8,367 nucleotides of DNA from Methanoregulaceae archaeon (GCA_019695435.1 JACTVF010000093.1:1-8367), one strand, 5' to 3'. Positions 1-6,727 are shown, counted from the stretch's first letter. The notes: generated by a model not told the origin, from the letters alone. Numbers and translations: made by a program.

Positions 1-1
1 C

Positions 2-154
2 CACGTGGTCGGTATTATCAAGGAGTTCCACCCGAAGGCATTCTACTCGGTCGAGGAAGTAAAATCAGTTGCCGAAGGGGTATTCCCCGAGAGGAGGGCA
101 ACGGGGATCTTCGGGTGGATCAGCTCGCTGCGGTACCGGCAGGTCGGGAAGTAA
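2..154 (+). CDS. UPF0316 / DUF2179-like membrane protein, C-terminal fragment
   Basis: This is the last 50 codons of a gene that begins left of the window, read in the frame starting at base 2 and ending with TAA at 152-154. The tail has a short beta-strand segment (HVVGIIKEF), then a His-Pro-Lys-Ala-Phe-Tyr-Ser-Val-Glu-Glu-Val segment, then a Phe-Pro-Glu-Arg stretch. This resembles the C-terminal cytoplasmic DUF2179 domain of UPF0316/YitT-type membrane proteins, which commonly carry a 'PxAFYSxEDV'-like motif. The role of that family is poorly known, and it is usually described as a multi-pass membrane protein with a small soluble C-terminal domain. The transmembrane part is outside the window, so the family call rests on this short tail only. 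The tail ends in a basic segment (RYRQVGK). No strong terminator follows directly. Confidence 0.6.
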   Translation, partial: HVVGIIKEFHPKAFYSVEEVKSVAEGVFPERRATGIFGWISSLRYRQVGK

Positions 155-361
155 GCCGGTGAAGCGGGAACCTGAATCCCCAGAACCCGCGTGTTTTATC
201 TGTGTGTCCGGTATATTCCGGAAAACGATGTCCTTACGCGTAAAAACGCCTGCCGGGTATTGCGCTCCGTACTTATTTGTTCTTTCACGTGATACAGGAT
301 CTTGACCGGTGTGGTTCCGACACGGTAGCAGGGCGGAGCCGTTAGGGTGGGCAGAATCTCC

Positions 362-389
362 CTGTTTTCAGGTATTCTGACTGAAACAG
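362..389. repeat. Small imperfect inverted repeat
   Basis: CTGTTTTCAG at 362-371 and CTGAAACAG at 381-389 are complementary apart from one bulged T, with a 9-nt spacer. This could be a weak hairpin in the 3' region of the gene ending at 154, or chance. It is not followed by a T run, so it does not look like a classical terminator. Confidence 0.3.
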
Positions 390-504
390 ACAGATCCGGC
401 CGTATTATGAAGGAACGAGCGCTGATATAATGATAAAAAAACATGGTGATTATGTAACATCCACCAAAAATCAGATCTGAATTAAATTTGAGATTATATG
501 ACCG

Positions 505-632
505 CTCTTGGGGGGCTTTGCCCCCCACCGCTCGGGCACCCCCCACTTGCGATAGTGCTGTATTACCAGTTCTGGTACCATCGCAATGCGCCCCGTCCCC
601 CACGGGGGACTGGTGGCGCAAGAGGGGGGCAA
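505..632. repeat. Highly structured GC-rich palindromic element with alternative stems
   Basis: Several perfect or near-perfect inverted repeats are packed into 128 bp. Hairpin A is GGGGGGC-TTT-GCCCCCC (510-526). Hairpin B has stem TTGCGAT (547-553) with ATCGCAA (580-586) and, inside it, TACCAG-TT-CTGGTA (564-577). Hairpin C abuts B: TGCGCC (587-592) with GGCGCA (615-620), CC (593-594) with GG (612-613), and GTCCCCC-AC-GGGGGAC (595-610), about 15 pairs with two single-base bulges. The outer arms also match: TTGCCCCCC (518-526) with GGGGGGCAA (624-632), and CTCTTG (505-510) with CAAGAG (619-624). Those long-range stems compete with A and partly with C. The density of complementarity is far above chance. 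It may be a folded RNA, a composite terminator, or a MITE/REP-like dispersed element. I cannot tell which, and no clear target-site duplication is visible. Confidence 0.75.
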
Positions 633-637
633 TAATA

Positions 638-763
638 ATGACTCCCGAAAACGATTTTCTACAGATCAAACAATTTTGCTTATTACCCCATTGGGGCGGA
701 TTGTGGATTATCTCCAATTATTTAACGAGTCTTACAAAATTTGCAAAAAATATCCTATACTAA
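638..763 (+). CDS. Doubtful 41-residue small ORF downstream of the palindrome
   Basis: An ATG at 638 opens 41 codons ending with TAA at 761-763. A G-rich run with Shine-Dalgarno-like content (GAGGGGGG, 622-629) lies 8 nt before it, but that run is the right arm of the palindromic element and would be sequestered if the outer stem formed. The peptide begins MTPENDFLQIKQF, then has a Trp/Gly patch (HWGGLWII) and a mildly hydrophobic, Lys-containing tail. I do not recognise it. Composition follows the AT-rich background and no promoter of its own is convincing. It is listed only because a start, a possible ribosome-binding site and a structured leader coincide. More probably it is non-coding. 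Confidence 0.15.
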   Translation: MTPENDFLQIKQFCLLPHWGGLWIISNYLTSLTKFAKNILY

Positions 764-862
764 CTATTGGTTTGTGGTGGACTTTACTCAATCACCAAAT
801 ATTATTTTAAAAATCTGGTGTTTCCCGTTTTTTTGTTCAATCAATAAAATGAAAACAATCCG

Positions 863-868
863 AAAAAA
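863..868 (-). terminator. T-run terminator of the siroheme protein gene
   Basis: On the minus strand, one base after the TGA stop (872-870), there is a run of six T residues (863-868). More T-rich sequence follows around 840-855. Oligo-T tracts on the non-template strand are the usual intrinsic termination signal in archaea. No hairpin is required and none is obvious here. Confidence 0.4.
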
Positions 869-869
869 T

Positions 870-1757
870 TCAGCTCTTGACCGGCCCCGCCGCCCCTGCT
901 TCCGGCACCTGTTTCAGGATCTCCTCCCGGAACTTCCCGAAATGGAGTTCGTCCAGCTGTTCGGAGAGCAGCCTCCCGCTCCACGCGCGGCGGTATACCC
1001 AGTCGATGATCTTTTCGATGGCAAAGAGGACCTGGTCTTCGGTCTCCACGGTCATCAGTTCCCGGCCGATCTTCGGGTGCCGGCCCCGCCGCCCGCCGAC
1101 CGTAATGAGGTAATGAATGTGTGCTGATTTGAGCAGGTTGAAGAAGCAGGACTTCACGCACATGCCGCACTGGACGCACTTCTCCTCATTCAGTTCTGAG
1201 ATCCCGTTCCGGATCTTTATGGCATTCTCCTTGCAGTAATAGACACAGAATCCGCACCCCGTACAGAGCCCGGGTGTCCGGATCGGTTTGATCCTTCCGA
1301 TGATGCCGATCTCGTTGAGCATGGGGCTTGTGCAGGCATTCGGGCAGCCCGAGAGGCCGATGCGCATCTTGACCGGCATCACTTTCCCGAAGAGTTTCTC
1401 ATCAATCTTTTTTGCGAGGCTGATGGTATCGATATTCGCGTATTGGCAGCGCTCGGTTCCGGGGCAGGAGATAATATTCACGACCTCATCTTTCTCGGAA
1501 CCGACCGGTGTACCGTTCTTTTCGAGTTGCTGAGCCAGTCTTTTGAGCACGGCAGGGTTGACATGGGGGATCTCGACGGTCTGGCGTGTGGTACAGTGGA
1601 CCACGCCGGTCCCGTATCTCTTTGCGATCTTCGCAATCCCCCGCAATTGCTCGACAGTGAGGATCCCGGCCGGTGCCCGGATCCGGATCGTGGTGAAATC
1701 GGGGTCCCGCTCGGTGATGACACCGCCTTTCATGTGAATACCAAACTCGTGCTGCAT
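870..1757 (-). CDS. Siroheme sulfite/nitrite reductase-like iron-sulfur protein with two ferredoxin clusters
   Basis: This 295-residue soluble protein has the nitrite/sulfite reductase fold signature. An N-terminal ferredoxin-like half carries the TTRQTVEIPHV segment (residues 56-66), a typical siroheme/substrate-contact region. The siroheme-[4Fe-4S] ligands are C98 and C104 (CX5C) and C138 and C142 (CX3C, in SGCPNAC). Inserted after them are two [4Fe-4S] ferredoxin motifs: C165/C168/C171/C175 and C194/C197/C200/C204. The second is followed by Phe instead of the usual Pro. This matches the small dissimilatory sulfite reductase-like proteins common in methanogens, which have one catalytic half and no F420-dehydrogenase domain as in Fsr. 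The true substrate (sulfite, nitrite or something else) and electron donor are not settled by sequence. The start is the ATG at 1757. It has no Shine-Dalgarno, but a TATA-like element is centred 27 nt upstream, so a leaderless mRNA is likely. M9 is a less likely start. The gene is alone, divergent from the surface-protein gene. Confidence 0.88.
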   Translation of the reverse strand: MQHEFGIHMKGGVITERDPDFTTIRIRAPAGILTVEQLRGIAKIAKRYGTGVVHCTTRQTVEIPHVNPAVLKRLAQQLEKNGTPVGSEKDEVVNIISCPGTERCQYANIDTISLAKKIDEKLFGKVMPVKMRIGLSGCPNACTSPMLNEIGIIGRIKPIRTPGLCTGCGFCVYYCKENAIKIRNGISELNEEKCVQCGMCVKSCFFNLLKSAHIHYLITVGGRRGRHPKIGRELMTVETEDQVLFAIEKIIDWVYRRAWSGRLLSEQLDELHFGKFREEILKQVPEAGAAGPVKS

Positions 1758-1780
1758 CTATAGTACTGATAAGAGTCGGG

Positions 1781-1787
1781 TTATTAA
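1781..1787 (-). promoter_or_regulatory. TATA box of the siroheme protein gene (leaderless type)
   Basis: The minus strand reads TTAATAA here, centred about 27 nt before the A of the ATG at 1757. Archaeal TATA boxes sit about 25-27 nt before the transcription start, so transcription should begin at or within a couple of bases of the start codon. The lack of a Shine-Dalgarno in the upstream ACTATAG agrees with this. Confidence 0.45.
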
Positions 1788-1906
1788 GGATGGGTTTGTG
1801 ACCAAGGCAGCTGACAGATCCAAGAATCAATCTTTGTCTATTCCTTTATTCTTATTATTACTGGCTTTATACGTCAGGGCCGACATGAAATTTCAGGATT
1901 TTTTTT

Positions 1907-1914
1907 TTAATTAT
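1907..1914 (+). promoter_or_regulatory. Candidate TATA box of the DUF3821 surface protein gene
   Basis: TTAATTAT follows a run of ten T residues (1899-1908). A start about 25 nt downstream would give a 5' leader of roughly 55 nt carrying the Shine-Dalgarno at 1976-1980. A second candidate, TTTATAC near 1866-1872, would give a leader of about 100 nt. The sequence alone does not decide between them. Confidence 0.35.
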
Positions 1915-1975
1915 CTCACATTACGTAGATAACAAACAGTTTTTTCTGGACTGACGGAGATTCTATGTACACGAA

Positions 1976-1980
1976 GAGGA
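1976..1980 (+). promoter_or_regulatory. Ribosome-binding site of the surface protein gene
   Basis: GAGGA lies 10 nt before the ATG at 1991 and fixes that start. An upstream ATG at 1965 is in another frame and hits TGA after nine codons. Unlike the two leaderless-type genes in this window, this gene has an ordinary leader. Confidence 0.5.
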
Positions 1981-1990
1981 AATCCCTGCC

Positions 1991-3049
1991 ATGACATCCA
2001 TACATACTCCGCGAAATGCGTCTCATATCATCTGCCTTCTGCTGCTAGCCATTGCGTTGGGCCTCCCCTGCGCAACCGCAATAACCCTCACGCCCGGAAG
2101 TACTGGGATTACTACCATAGCGCAGGGAGACCCGGTCTATATCCAGGGCATCGCCACCGGTCACCCCCAACTGGGGCTCCAGATCTGGTTTATCGGGTAC
2201 AATTTTGTCAAAGTCTCGACCGTGGCGGTCAACAATGACAACAGCTACGTGTACGAGCTCCAGCAGTCCGATACGGCAAACCTCGCGGCCGGGGAGTACG
2301 TCGTGCTGATCCAGCACCCGATGGAGAACGGTGTGTTCGATGTCGTTTATGATGCTTCTTCCGGAACCGTAACAAATGTCCAGACCGGTAAACCGATCTT
2401 CCAGATCACCGGGAGCGGGAGCCTCCAGAGTACGGGTGCCGTCACCGCGTTGATGAACGCGATCGGAAGCCAGAATATCGACGACACCTTTGCCGTCGTC
2501 ACGTTTTATGTCAGCCCGCCTGCAACGAGTATCAATCCGATCGGCGACCGGCAGCAGGGGGAAAAGTTCACCATCAACGGAACCACCAATCTGGCTGCAG
2601 GCGACAACCTCATGGTCGATATTACATCCTCCTCGTTTAACCCGACCAGCAAGACGGAGCCCTCCGGATTTTCCGGTGCTGGCGGCATGGTCCACGTGGT
2701 GCCTGGCAATGGCAGGCTGAATACCTGGTCTTTTGTCGTGGACACCTCCACGTTTGTGCCGGACGAGTACCTGGTAAAGGTCTCGGGAGTCGAGCAGGCG
2801 GTGACCGCATCGGCCCGGTTCAATGTGGTCTGCAACGGGTCCGGGGATAGGTGCAGTATTCCGGTCATCAACACCACGGCGACCATGGCTCCGACAGCCA
2901 CACCTCAAGCAAACGTGACCACGGCTCTCCCGGCAACCCCGGCACTGACCCTGGCAAGTGTCCCTGCAACAACACATCCCTCACCGATACCGGCAGCATT
3001 GTGTCTGGGCGGCATCATGGCGGTACTTCTGGTCCGCAGGTTTACATAA
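1991..3049 (+). CDS. DUF3821-type exported surface (S-layer-like) glycoprotein
   Basis: This is a 352-residue predicted cell-surface protein. Residues 1-30 form a signal peptide: a short basic N-region, hydrophobic core IICLLLLAIALGL, and probable cleavage after CATA. The mature part starts with two related beta-sandwich-like segments. One is around 34-140, with GDPVYIQG and an LGLQIWFIGY segment. The other is around 182-280, with GEKFTINGTT and NLMVDITSSS. These are the pattern of DUF3821 domains in Methanomicrobiales surface proteins. A Thr/Pro/Ala-rich linker (about 294-332) leads to a C-terminal transmembrane helix (about 333-348) ending in RRFT, a membrane tether. N-X-S/T sequons are at N196, N282, N294 and N308, suggesting N-glycosylation. 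C281 and C288 could form a disulfide. Whether it builds the S-layer or is an accessory protein is unknown. It is transcribed alone and convergent with the next gene. Confidence 0.8.
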   Translation: MTSIHTPRNASHIICLLLLAIALGLPCATAITLTPGSTGITTIAQGDPVYIQGIATGHPQLGLQIWFIGYNFVKVSTVAVNNDNSYVYELQQSDTANLAAGEYVVLIQHPMENGVFDVVYDASSGTVTNVQTGKPIFQITGSGSLQSTGAVTALMNAIGSQNIDDTFAVVTFYVSPPATSINPIGDRQQGEKFTINGTTNLAAGDNLMVDITSSSFNPTSKTEPSGFSGAGGMVHVVPGNGRLNTWSFVVDTSTFVPDEYLVKVSGVEQAVTASARFNVVCNGSGDRCSIPVINTTATMAPTATPQANVTTALPATPALTLASVPATTHPSPIPAALCLGGIMAVLLVRRFT

Positions 3050-3054
3050 AAAAA
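3048..3054 (-). terminator. T7 terminator of the aldehyde dehydrogenase gene
   Basis: The minus strand has seven T residues 6 nt past the TAG stop (3062-3060). The run overlaps the final TAA codon of the opposite-strand surface protein gene, so the two convergent genes share a 10-bp spacer. The minus-strand transcript would end at, or just inside, the other gene. Confidence 0.4.
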
Positions 3055-3059
3055 GCGAA

Positions 3060-4490
3060 CTACCAGCCCAGGTACAGGGTCTTTGTCTGCGTGTAGCTGT
3101 CCAGCGCGTGGAATCCGTTCTCCCGGCCAATCCCGCTGTCGTTTGTCCCGCCAAACGGCACTTCGGGAGGGATGGTAAGATGACGGTTCACCCAGATGAT
3201 CCCGGCGTTTACTTTCTGATAGACCTCTTTTACCGTTGAGAGGTCTTTTGTCCAGACCGATGCACCAAGGCCGTACCGCGAACGGTTTGCCTCCCGGATC
3301 GCAGCGCTGAGGTCGGGCACGGTCATCACCGGCAGTACCGGCCCGAAAACCTCGTTTCTGAGGAGAGCGGCATCGGGCGCAACGTCCGTGATCAGGGTCG
3401 GCTGGTAGAAGAACCCGCGTTCGTATGCCGGTCCTGTTTTCGGGCGGCCACCGGTACTGATGGTACCTTCCTCCTGTTCGGTCACTTCTCTCACGAGTGA
3501 GTCGATGCGATCGAGCTGCTCCCGGTTGTTCAGGGGCCCCATATCCGTGCCCTGAGAGAGACCGTTCCCGATTGTAAGGCCCTCCACTTTGGCGGTGAGG
3601 AGATGCATGAACTCACCGGCAATCTTTTCATGCAGGTACAGCCGTTTGACTGCGGTGCAGACCTGGCCGGCATTGTAGAACCGGCCTCGGAGTGCCCCTT
3701 CGACTGCCCTGGGGATATCTGCATCGGGCATCACCATCATGGGGTCGGACCCGCCCAGTTCCAGCGTGAGGGCCTTGAGGTGATCTTTGGCCATCTCCCG
3801 GATCCGGTGGCCGGTTGCGCAATCCCCGGTAAAGGATATCTTTTTTACCCGCGGATGTTGTACCAGCGCCGCCCCGACCGTCTCTCCCGGGCCGGTCACG
3901 ACATTGAGCACACCATTTGGCAGGCCAGCTTCCTGCAGCAGCCCTGCTATGCGGAGATTCGTGAGCGGGGCTGTCGACGCCGGCTTGAGGACAAGGGTAT
4001 TTCCTGCAAGAAGTGCCGGCCCCAGTTTCCAACCCATGATGATCACAGGCATATTCCAGGGGATGATCGCACCGCAGACCCCCAGCGGGACTCTGGTCAC
4101 CAGGCAGTCTCCGGCTTTACCCAGCTGTACGGCCTCTCCGGCAGGTTGTCCGGCAATGGATGCATAGTATTCGAGAATATTTGCGCATCCCCTTACCTCA
4201 TCGATCGATTCTTTCAGCGGTTTACCCTGTTCCAGTGTCAGGAGCCGTCCGAGATCCTTATGATCCCGTCGCACCAGTTCCGCGGCATGGCAGAGGATAA
4301 GACCGCGATCCCGCGTCGTCTTTTCTGACCAGGTACCAAAGGCTGCATCCGCTGCGTCAACTGCCGCGTCAACGTCAGTATCCGAACCGCGGGGCACCGT
4401 GTCTATCCGTTCGCCCGTCGCCGGGTTTATCACGTCAATACGGGCTTCATCTGCCGCCGGGACAGCGGTTCCGTTGATGAGCATCTCCAT
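3060..4490 (-). CDS. NAD(P)-dependent aldehyde dehydrogenase family protein
   Basis: This 476-residue protein is full length for the class 1/2-like aldehyde dehydrogenase superfamily, which oxidises aldehydes to carboxylic acids with NAD+ or NADP+. All core catalytic residues are visible: N146 in PWNMP (oxyanion hole), K169 in LKP (cofactor), E244 in LELGG (general base), C278 in NAGQVC (nucleophile) and E380 in NEVFGP. The usual FTGS motif of the Rossmann segment is FTGDCATG here (D223), an unusual change next to the pyrophosphate-binding position. Substrate cannot be read from sequence. Succinate-semialdehyde and lactaldehyde dehydrogenases look alike at this level, and methanogens use lactaldehyde dehydrogenase in making the lactate part of coenzyme F420. 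The start is ATG at 4490 (M1). M3 is possible, and neither has a strong Shine-Dalgarno. A TATA-like element at 4542-4548 would give a leader of about 29 nt. There are no functional partners nearby. Confidence 0.9.
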   Translation of the reverse strand: MEMLINGTAVPAADEARIDVINPATGERIDTVPRGSDTDVDAAVDAADAAFGTWSEKTTRDRGLILCHAAELVRRDHKDLGRLLTLEQGKPLKESIDEVRGCANILEYYASIAGQPAGEAVQLGKAGDCLVTRVPLGVCGAIIPWNMPVIIMGWKLGPALLAGNTLVLKPASTAPLTNLRIAGLLQEAGLPNGVLNVVTGPGETVGAALVQHPRVKKISFTGDCATGHRIREMAKDHLKALTLELGGSDPMMVMPDADIPRAVEGALRGRFYNAGQVCTAVKRLYLHEKIAGEFMHLLTAKVEGLTIGNGLSQGTDMGPLNNREQLDRIDSLVREVTEQEEGTISTGGRPKTGPAYERGFFYQPTLITDVAPDAALLRNEVFGPVLPVMTVPDLSAAIREANRSRYGLGASVWTKDLSTVKEVYQKVNAGIIWVNRHLTIPPEVPFGGTNDSGIGRENGFHALDSYTQTKTLYLGW

Positions 4491-4541
4491 GATATCTAAT
4501 CCCAGGACCTACCGGTCTCATGGTTCTTTTTCCCGTATTCC

Positions 4542-4548
4542 TATAAAG
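4542..4548 (-). promoter_or_regulatory. TATA box of the aldehyde dehydrogenase gene
   Basis: The minus strand reads CTTTATA, centred about 55 nt before the ATG at 4490. This predicts a transcription start near 4519-4520 and a leader of about 29 nt. It is the clearest TATA-like string in the interval. Confidence 0.45.
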
Positions 4549-4713
4549 AGGCACCGGCAGATTTTGTGAGAGTATCTGAACACAATTAATTCGAACAGGT
4601 AATGCCCCACTCTATCTCTTGTGCTCCCTTTGCTCATTTTGTATCCCATCACAAGATGAGAAGCACGTCAGAAGCCTGGTTCCCATACATGACCCAAGTT
4701 ATAGAACGGATGG

Positions 4714-4718
4714 AAAAA
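4714..4718 (-). terminator. Weak T-run downstream of metG
   Basis: The minus strand has TATTTTTCC about 20 nt after the metG TAG stop. Five T residues are a marginal archaeal termination signal. No hairpin precedes it. Confidence 0.25.
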
Positions 4719-4738
4719 TAGGGCGAGAAATAAGCAGC

Positions 4739-6727
4739 CTATCGGATCTTCGTTCCCGGTTCTACCGGTTTCTCTGGTGTAAGGAGCGATGCCGCATCTC
4801 CGGCTGCGAGAATCATGCCGTTACTCTCCACACCGAAGATTTTTGCCGGCGCAAGGTTCGCGAGCACGATGACGCTCTTTCCGACCAGGTCATCGGGTTT
4901 GTAGAACTGCGCTATCCCGCTCACGATCTGCCGTGTCTCCCCGCCGATGTCTACCTGAAGTTTCAACAGCTTGCTCGATTTTGGGATGGCTTCGACAGCA
5001 AGCACTTTCCCGGTCTTTAACTCAACCTTACTAAAATCCTCGATAGAAATCGTCGGTATCCTCTCCATTTTTTTATTTGCCTCGCGGACACGATGCTGGA
5101 GTACGGTATCCAGTTCTGCTATCTTTTTATCTTCAAGCCGGGCAAAAAGCGGGGCCGGGGTGGTAAGAGCCCGCTCCGGCACCGCACCGGTTGCTTCTCC
5201 TATCCGGTGGGCTGCTACCATATCGTCATACCCGATCTGCGCCCAGCACTCCTGCGCCTTTGCCGGCATCACCGGTTCTATCAGGAGCGCAAGGGCTTTT
5301 GCGATTTGGATCCCGTTTTTAATAACCTGTGCCGCTGCAGCACGATCGGTCTTGATCAGTTTCCATGGTGCATTTGTCTGGATATACGTGTTCCCGAAGG
5401 CGGCAAGCGCCATGATCGTGTCTACTGCACCCTTGAACTCGTACTCCTGCATCTGGGTGTCCACGTTCACAAGACATTTTTCGATTTCAGCGGTGATGGC
5501 CGGATCGACCGTGCCGGCCGGTACGCCCCCGAACTCCTTATGGGCAAAAAAGAGCGTGCGGTACACAAAGTTCCCGAGAATGTTGACGACCTCGTTATTG
5601 ATCCGCTCGCCAAAGACCTTCCATGAGAAGTTGAGCTCCTTGGTGTGACTTGTATATGCGAGCAGGTAATACCGAAGGTAGTCTGCAGGGAGACCCTTGT
5701 CGAGATAGTCCTCGTTTGTCCAGACCACGTAACCCCGTGATTTCGAGAATTTATGGTCGTCGACTTTTACCATCCCGCTCGCGACAACCGCATATGGTTC
5801 GCCGTAACCGGCGCCTTTTAAAAGACCCGGCCAGAAAATGCAGTGGTGGTAGATGATGTCGCCACCGATGAAATGTGTAACCCGGTTATCCCCGCACCAG
5901 TACCGCCTCCAGTCTTTGCCGGCTTTTGTTGCCCACTCCTCGGTGAATGCAATATAACCAATCGGTGCGTCGACCCAGACGTACACCACAAGGTCGTCAC
6001 GGCCGGGAAACTTCACGCCCCATTCAAGCGTGCGGGTAATGCACCAATCGTGCAACTCGTCTTTAATCCAGCCGATCGCATAGTTCTTCGCGTTGCTCGT
6101 ACCCCGGAGCCGGTCAAGGAACAGCAGGAGGTAGTCTCTGAAAGCGGAGAGCCTGAAGAAATAATGTTCCTGATCCCGGAATTCTGCCTTTGTCCCGCAG
6201 ACCTTGCAGACCGGGTCCTTGATCTCGCCCGGCTCAAGGTGCTTGCCGCACCCCTGGTCGCACTCATCCCCCCGTGCCTGTTTGCCGCAGTAGGGGCAGG
6301 TACCCTCCACGTACCGGTCCGGGAGAAACCGCCTGCACTTCGGGCAGTACGCCTGGTGGACAACCTGCTTATAGACAAACCCGTTTTTCATCAGCCGTTC
6401 CACGATTTCCTGCGTCCGGTGGTGATTTACAGAGTCGTCGGTCATGCCAAAATGGTCAAAATTGACCCCGATCCGTTTAAACGTCTCATCGAAGTGCCGG
6501 TGATACCGTTCGGAGAGTGCCCGGGGGGAGATCCCCTGCTCTTCTGCTGAGACCACGATCGGCGTCCCGTGGTTATCCGAGCCCGAAACAAACACGACCT
6601 CTTCACCTGTCCGCCGCATGTAGCGGACGTAACAGTCGGCAGGGACGTACGTGCGCAGATGCCCGAGATGGCAGGGCCCATTCGTGTACGGGAGCCCGCA
6701 GGTAACCAGCAGCGGTGGTTGAGTCAT
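4739..6727 (-). CDS. metG: Methionyl-tRNA synthetase with C-terminal tRNA-binding domain
   Basis: This 662-residue class I aminoacyl-tRNA synthetase attaches methionine to tRNA(Met) in the cytoplasm using ATP. The order of parts is complete. The ATP-binding HIGH motif appears as HLGH at 20-23. A zinc-knuckle insertion has CPKC (C128, C131), C144/C147, C156/C160 and C174/C177, consistent with the two-knuckle form of the enzyme. The second signature is KFSKS at 326-330 (the KMSKS equivalent). An alpha-helical anticodon-binding region spans about 370-500, including APWKL. From about 563 a C-terminal OB-fold tRNA-binding domain (EMAPII/Trbp111 type, with [10 protein letters not shown] and SNGMILAA) is fused; in some archaea it is a separate protein. 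Start ATG 6727 places the HIGH motif at the normal distance. There is no Shine-Dalgarno, and a TATA-like element about 30 nt upstream suggests a leaderless or nearly leaderless mRNA. Confidence 0.97.
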   Translation of the reverse strand: MTQPPLLVTCGLPYTNGPCHLGHLRTYVPADCYVRYMRRTGEEVVFVSGSDNHGTPIVVSAEEQGISPRALSERYHRHFDETFKRIGVNFDHFGMTDDSVNHHRTQEIVERLMKNGFVYKQVVHQAYCPKCRRFLPDRYVEGTCPYCGKQARGDECDQGCGKHLEPGEIKDPVCKVCGTKAEFRDQEHYFFRLSAFRDYLLLFLDRLRGTSNAKNYAIGWIKDELHDWCITRTLEWGVKFPGRDDLVVYVWVDAPIGYIAFTEEWATKAGKDWRRYWCGDNRVTHFIGGDIIYHHCIFWPGLLKGAGYGEPYAVVASGMVKVDDHKFSKSRGYVVWTNEDYLDKGLPADYLRYYLLAYTSHTKELNFSWKVFGERINNEVVNILGNFVYRTLFFAHKEFGGVPAGTVDPAITAEIEKCLVNVDTQMQEYEFKGAVDTIMALAAFGNTYIQTNAPWKLIKTDRAAAAQVIKNGIQIAKALALLIEPVMPAKAQECWAQIGYDDMVAAHRIGEATGAVPERALTTPAPLFARLEDKKIAELDTVLQHRVREANKKMERIPTISIEDFSKVELKTGKVLAVEAIPKSSKLLKLQVDIGGETRQIVSGIAQFYKPDDLVGKSVIVLANLAPAKIFGVESNGMILAAGDAASLLTPEKPVEPGTKIR

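Larger units (their letters stand above)
155..869. other. 715-bp gene-free region with GC-rich palindrome in an AT-rich setting
   Basis: No open frame here looks like a gene. The longest candidates run through the palindromic element and have low-complexity or arbitrary composition. The left part (155-500) is of mixed composition. It has small inverted repeats: TCCGG/CCGGA at 207-222, the 10-bp palindrome TTACGCGTAA at 234-243, and CTGTTTTCAG/CTGAAACAG at 362-389 with one bulged T. The centre (505-632) is the structured element listed separately. The right part (about 640-869) is strongly AT-rich, with several A and T runs, and probably serves as the 3' flank of the minus-strand gene ending at 870. 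I see no tRNA, box C/D pair or CRISPR-like spacing. Confidence 0.6.
4491..4738. other. Intergenic region between metG and the aldehyde dehydrogenase gene
   Basis: These 248 bp separate two minus-strand genes. They hold the probable metG 3' end signal (near 4714-4718) and the aldehyde dehydrogenase promoter (near 4542-4548). CTTGTG at 4618-4623 and CACAAG at 4650-4655 are complementary but 26 nt apart, so this is weak evidence for structure. The spacing and the separate promoter argue against cotranscription. No small gene is convincing. Confidence 0.5.

Noticed and set aside
686..696. CCCC-ATT-GGGG mini-hairpin
   Set aside because: Four base pairs only, no T-run after it, and no relation to a gene end. 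It is probably chance.
196..717. 173-codon open frame on the minus strand across the gene-free region
   Set aside because: It runs through the palindromic element and AT-rich sequence, has no domain-like composition, no ribosome-binding site or promoter, and overlaps other equally open frames.
741..1127. 128-codon plus-strand open frame entering the siroheme protein gene
   Set aside because: Most of it is antisense to the siroheme protein C-terminus and the rest is AT-rich filler. No ribosome-binding site.
2045..2977. 310-codon open frame on the minus strand opposite the surface protein gene
   Set aside because: It is antisense to a clearly real gene with signal peptide and tether. Its His/Arg/Gly-rich composition is typical of a shadow frame in GC-rich coding DNA.
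3603..4328. 241-codon plus-strand open frame opposite the aldehyde dehydrogenase gene
   Set aside because: It is a shadow of a complete aldehyde dehydrogenase with all catalytic residues on the other strand. Composition is arbitrary.
5843..6550. 235-codon plus-strand open frame opposite metG
   Set aside because: The opposite strand encodes an intact methionyl-tRNA synthetase through this whole stretch, including the HIGH and zinc motifs. No start signals are present.
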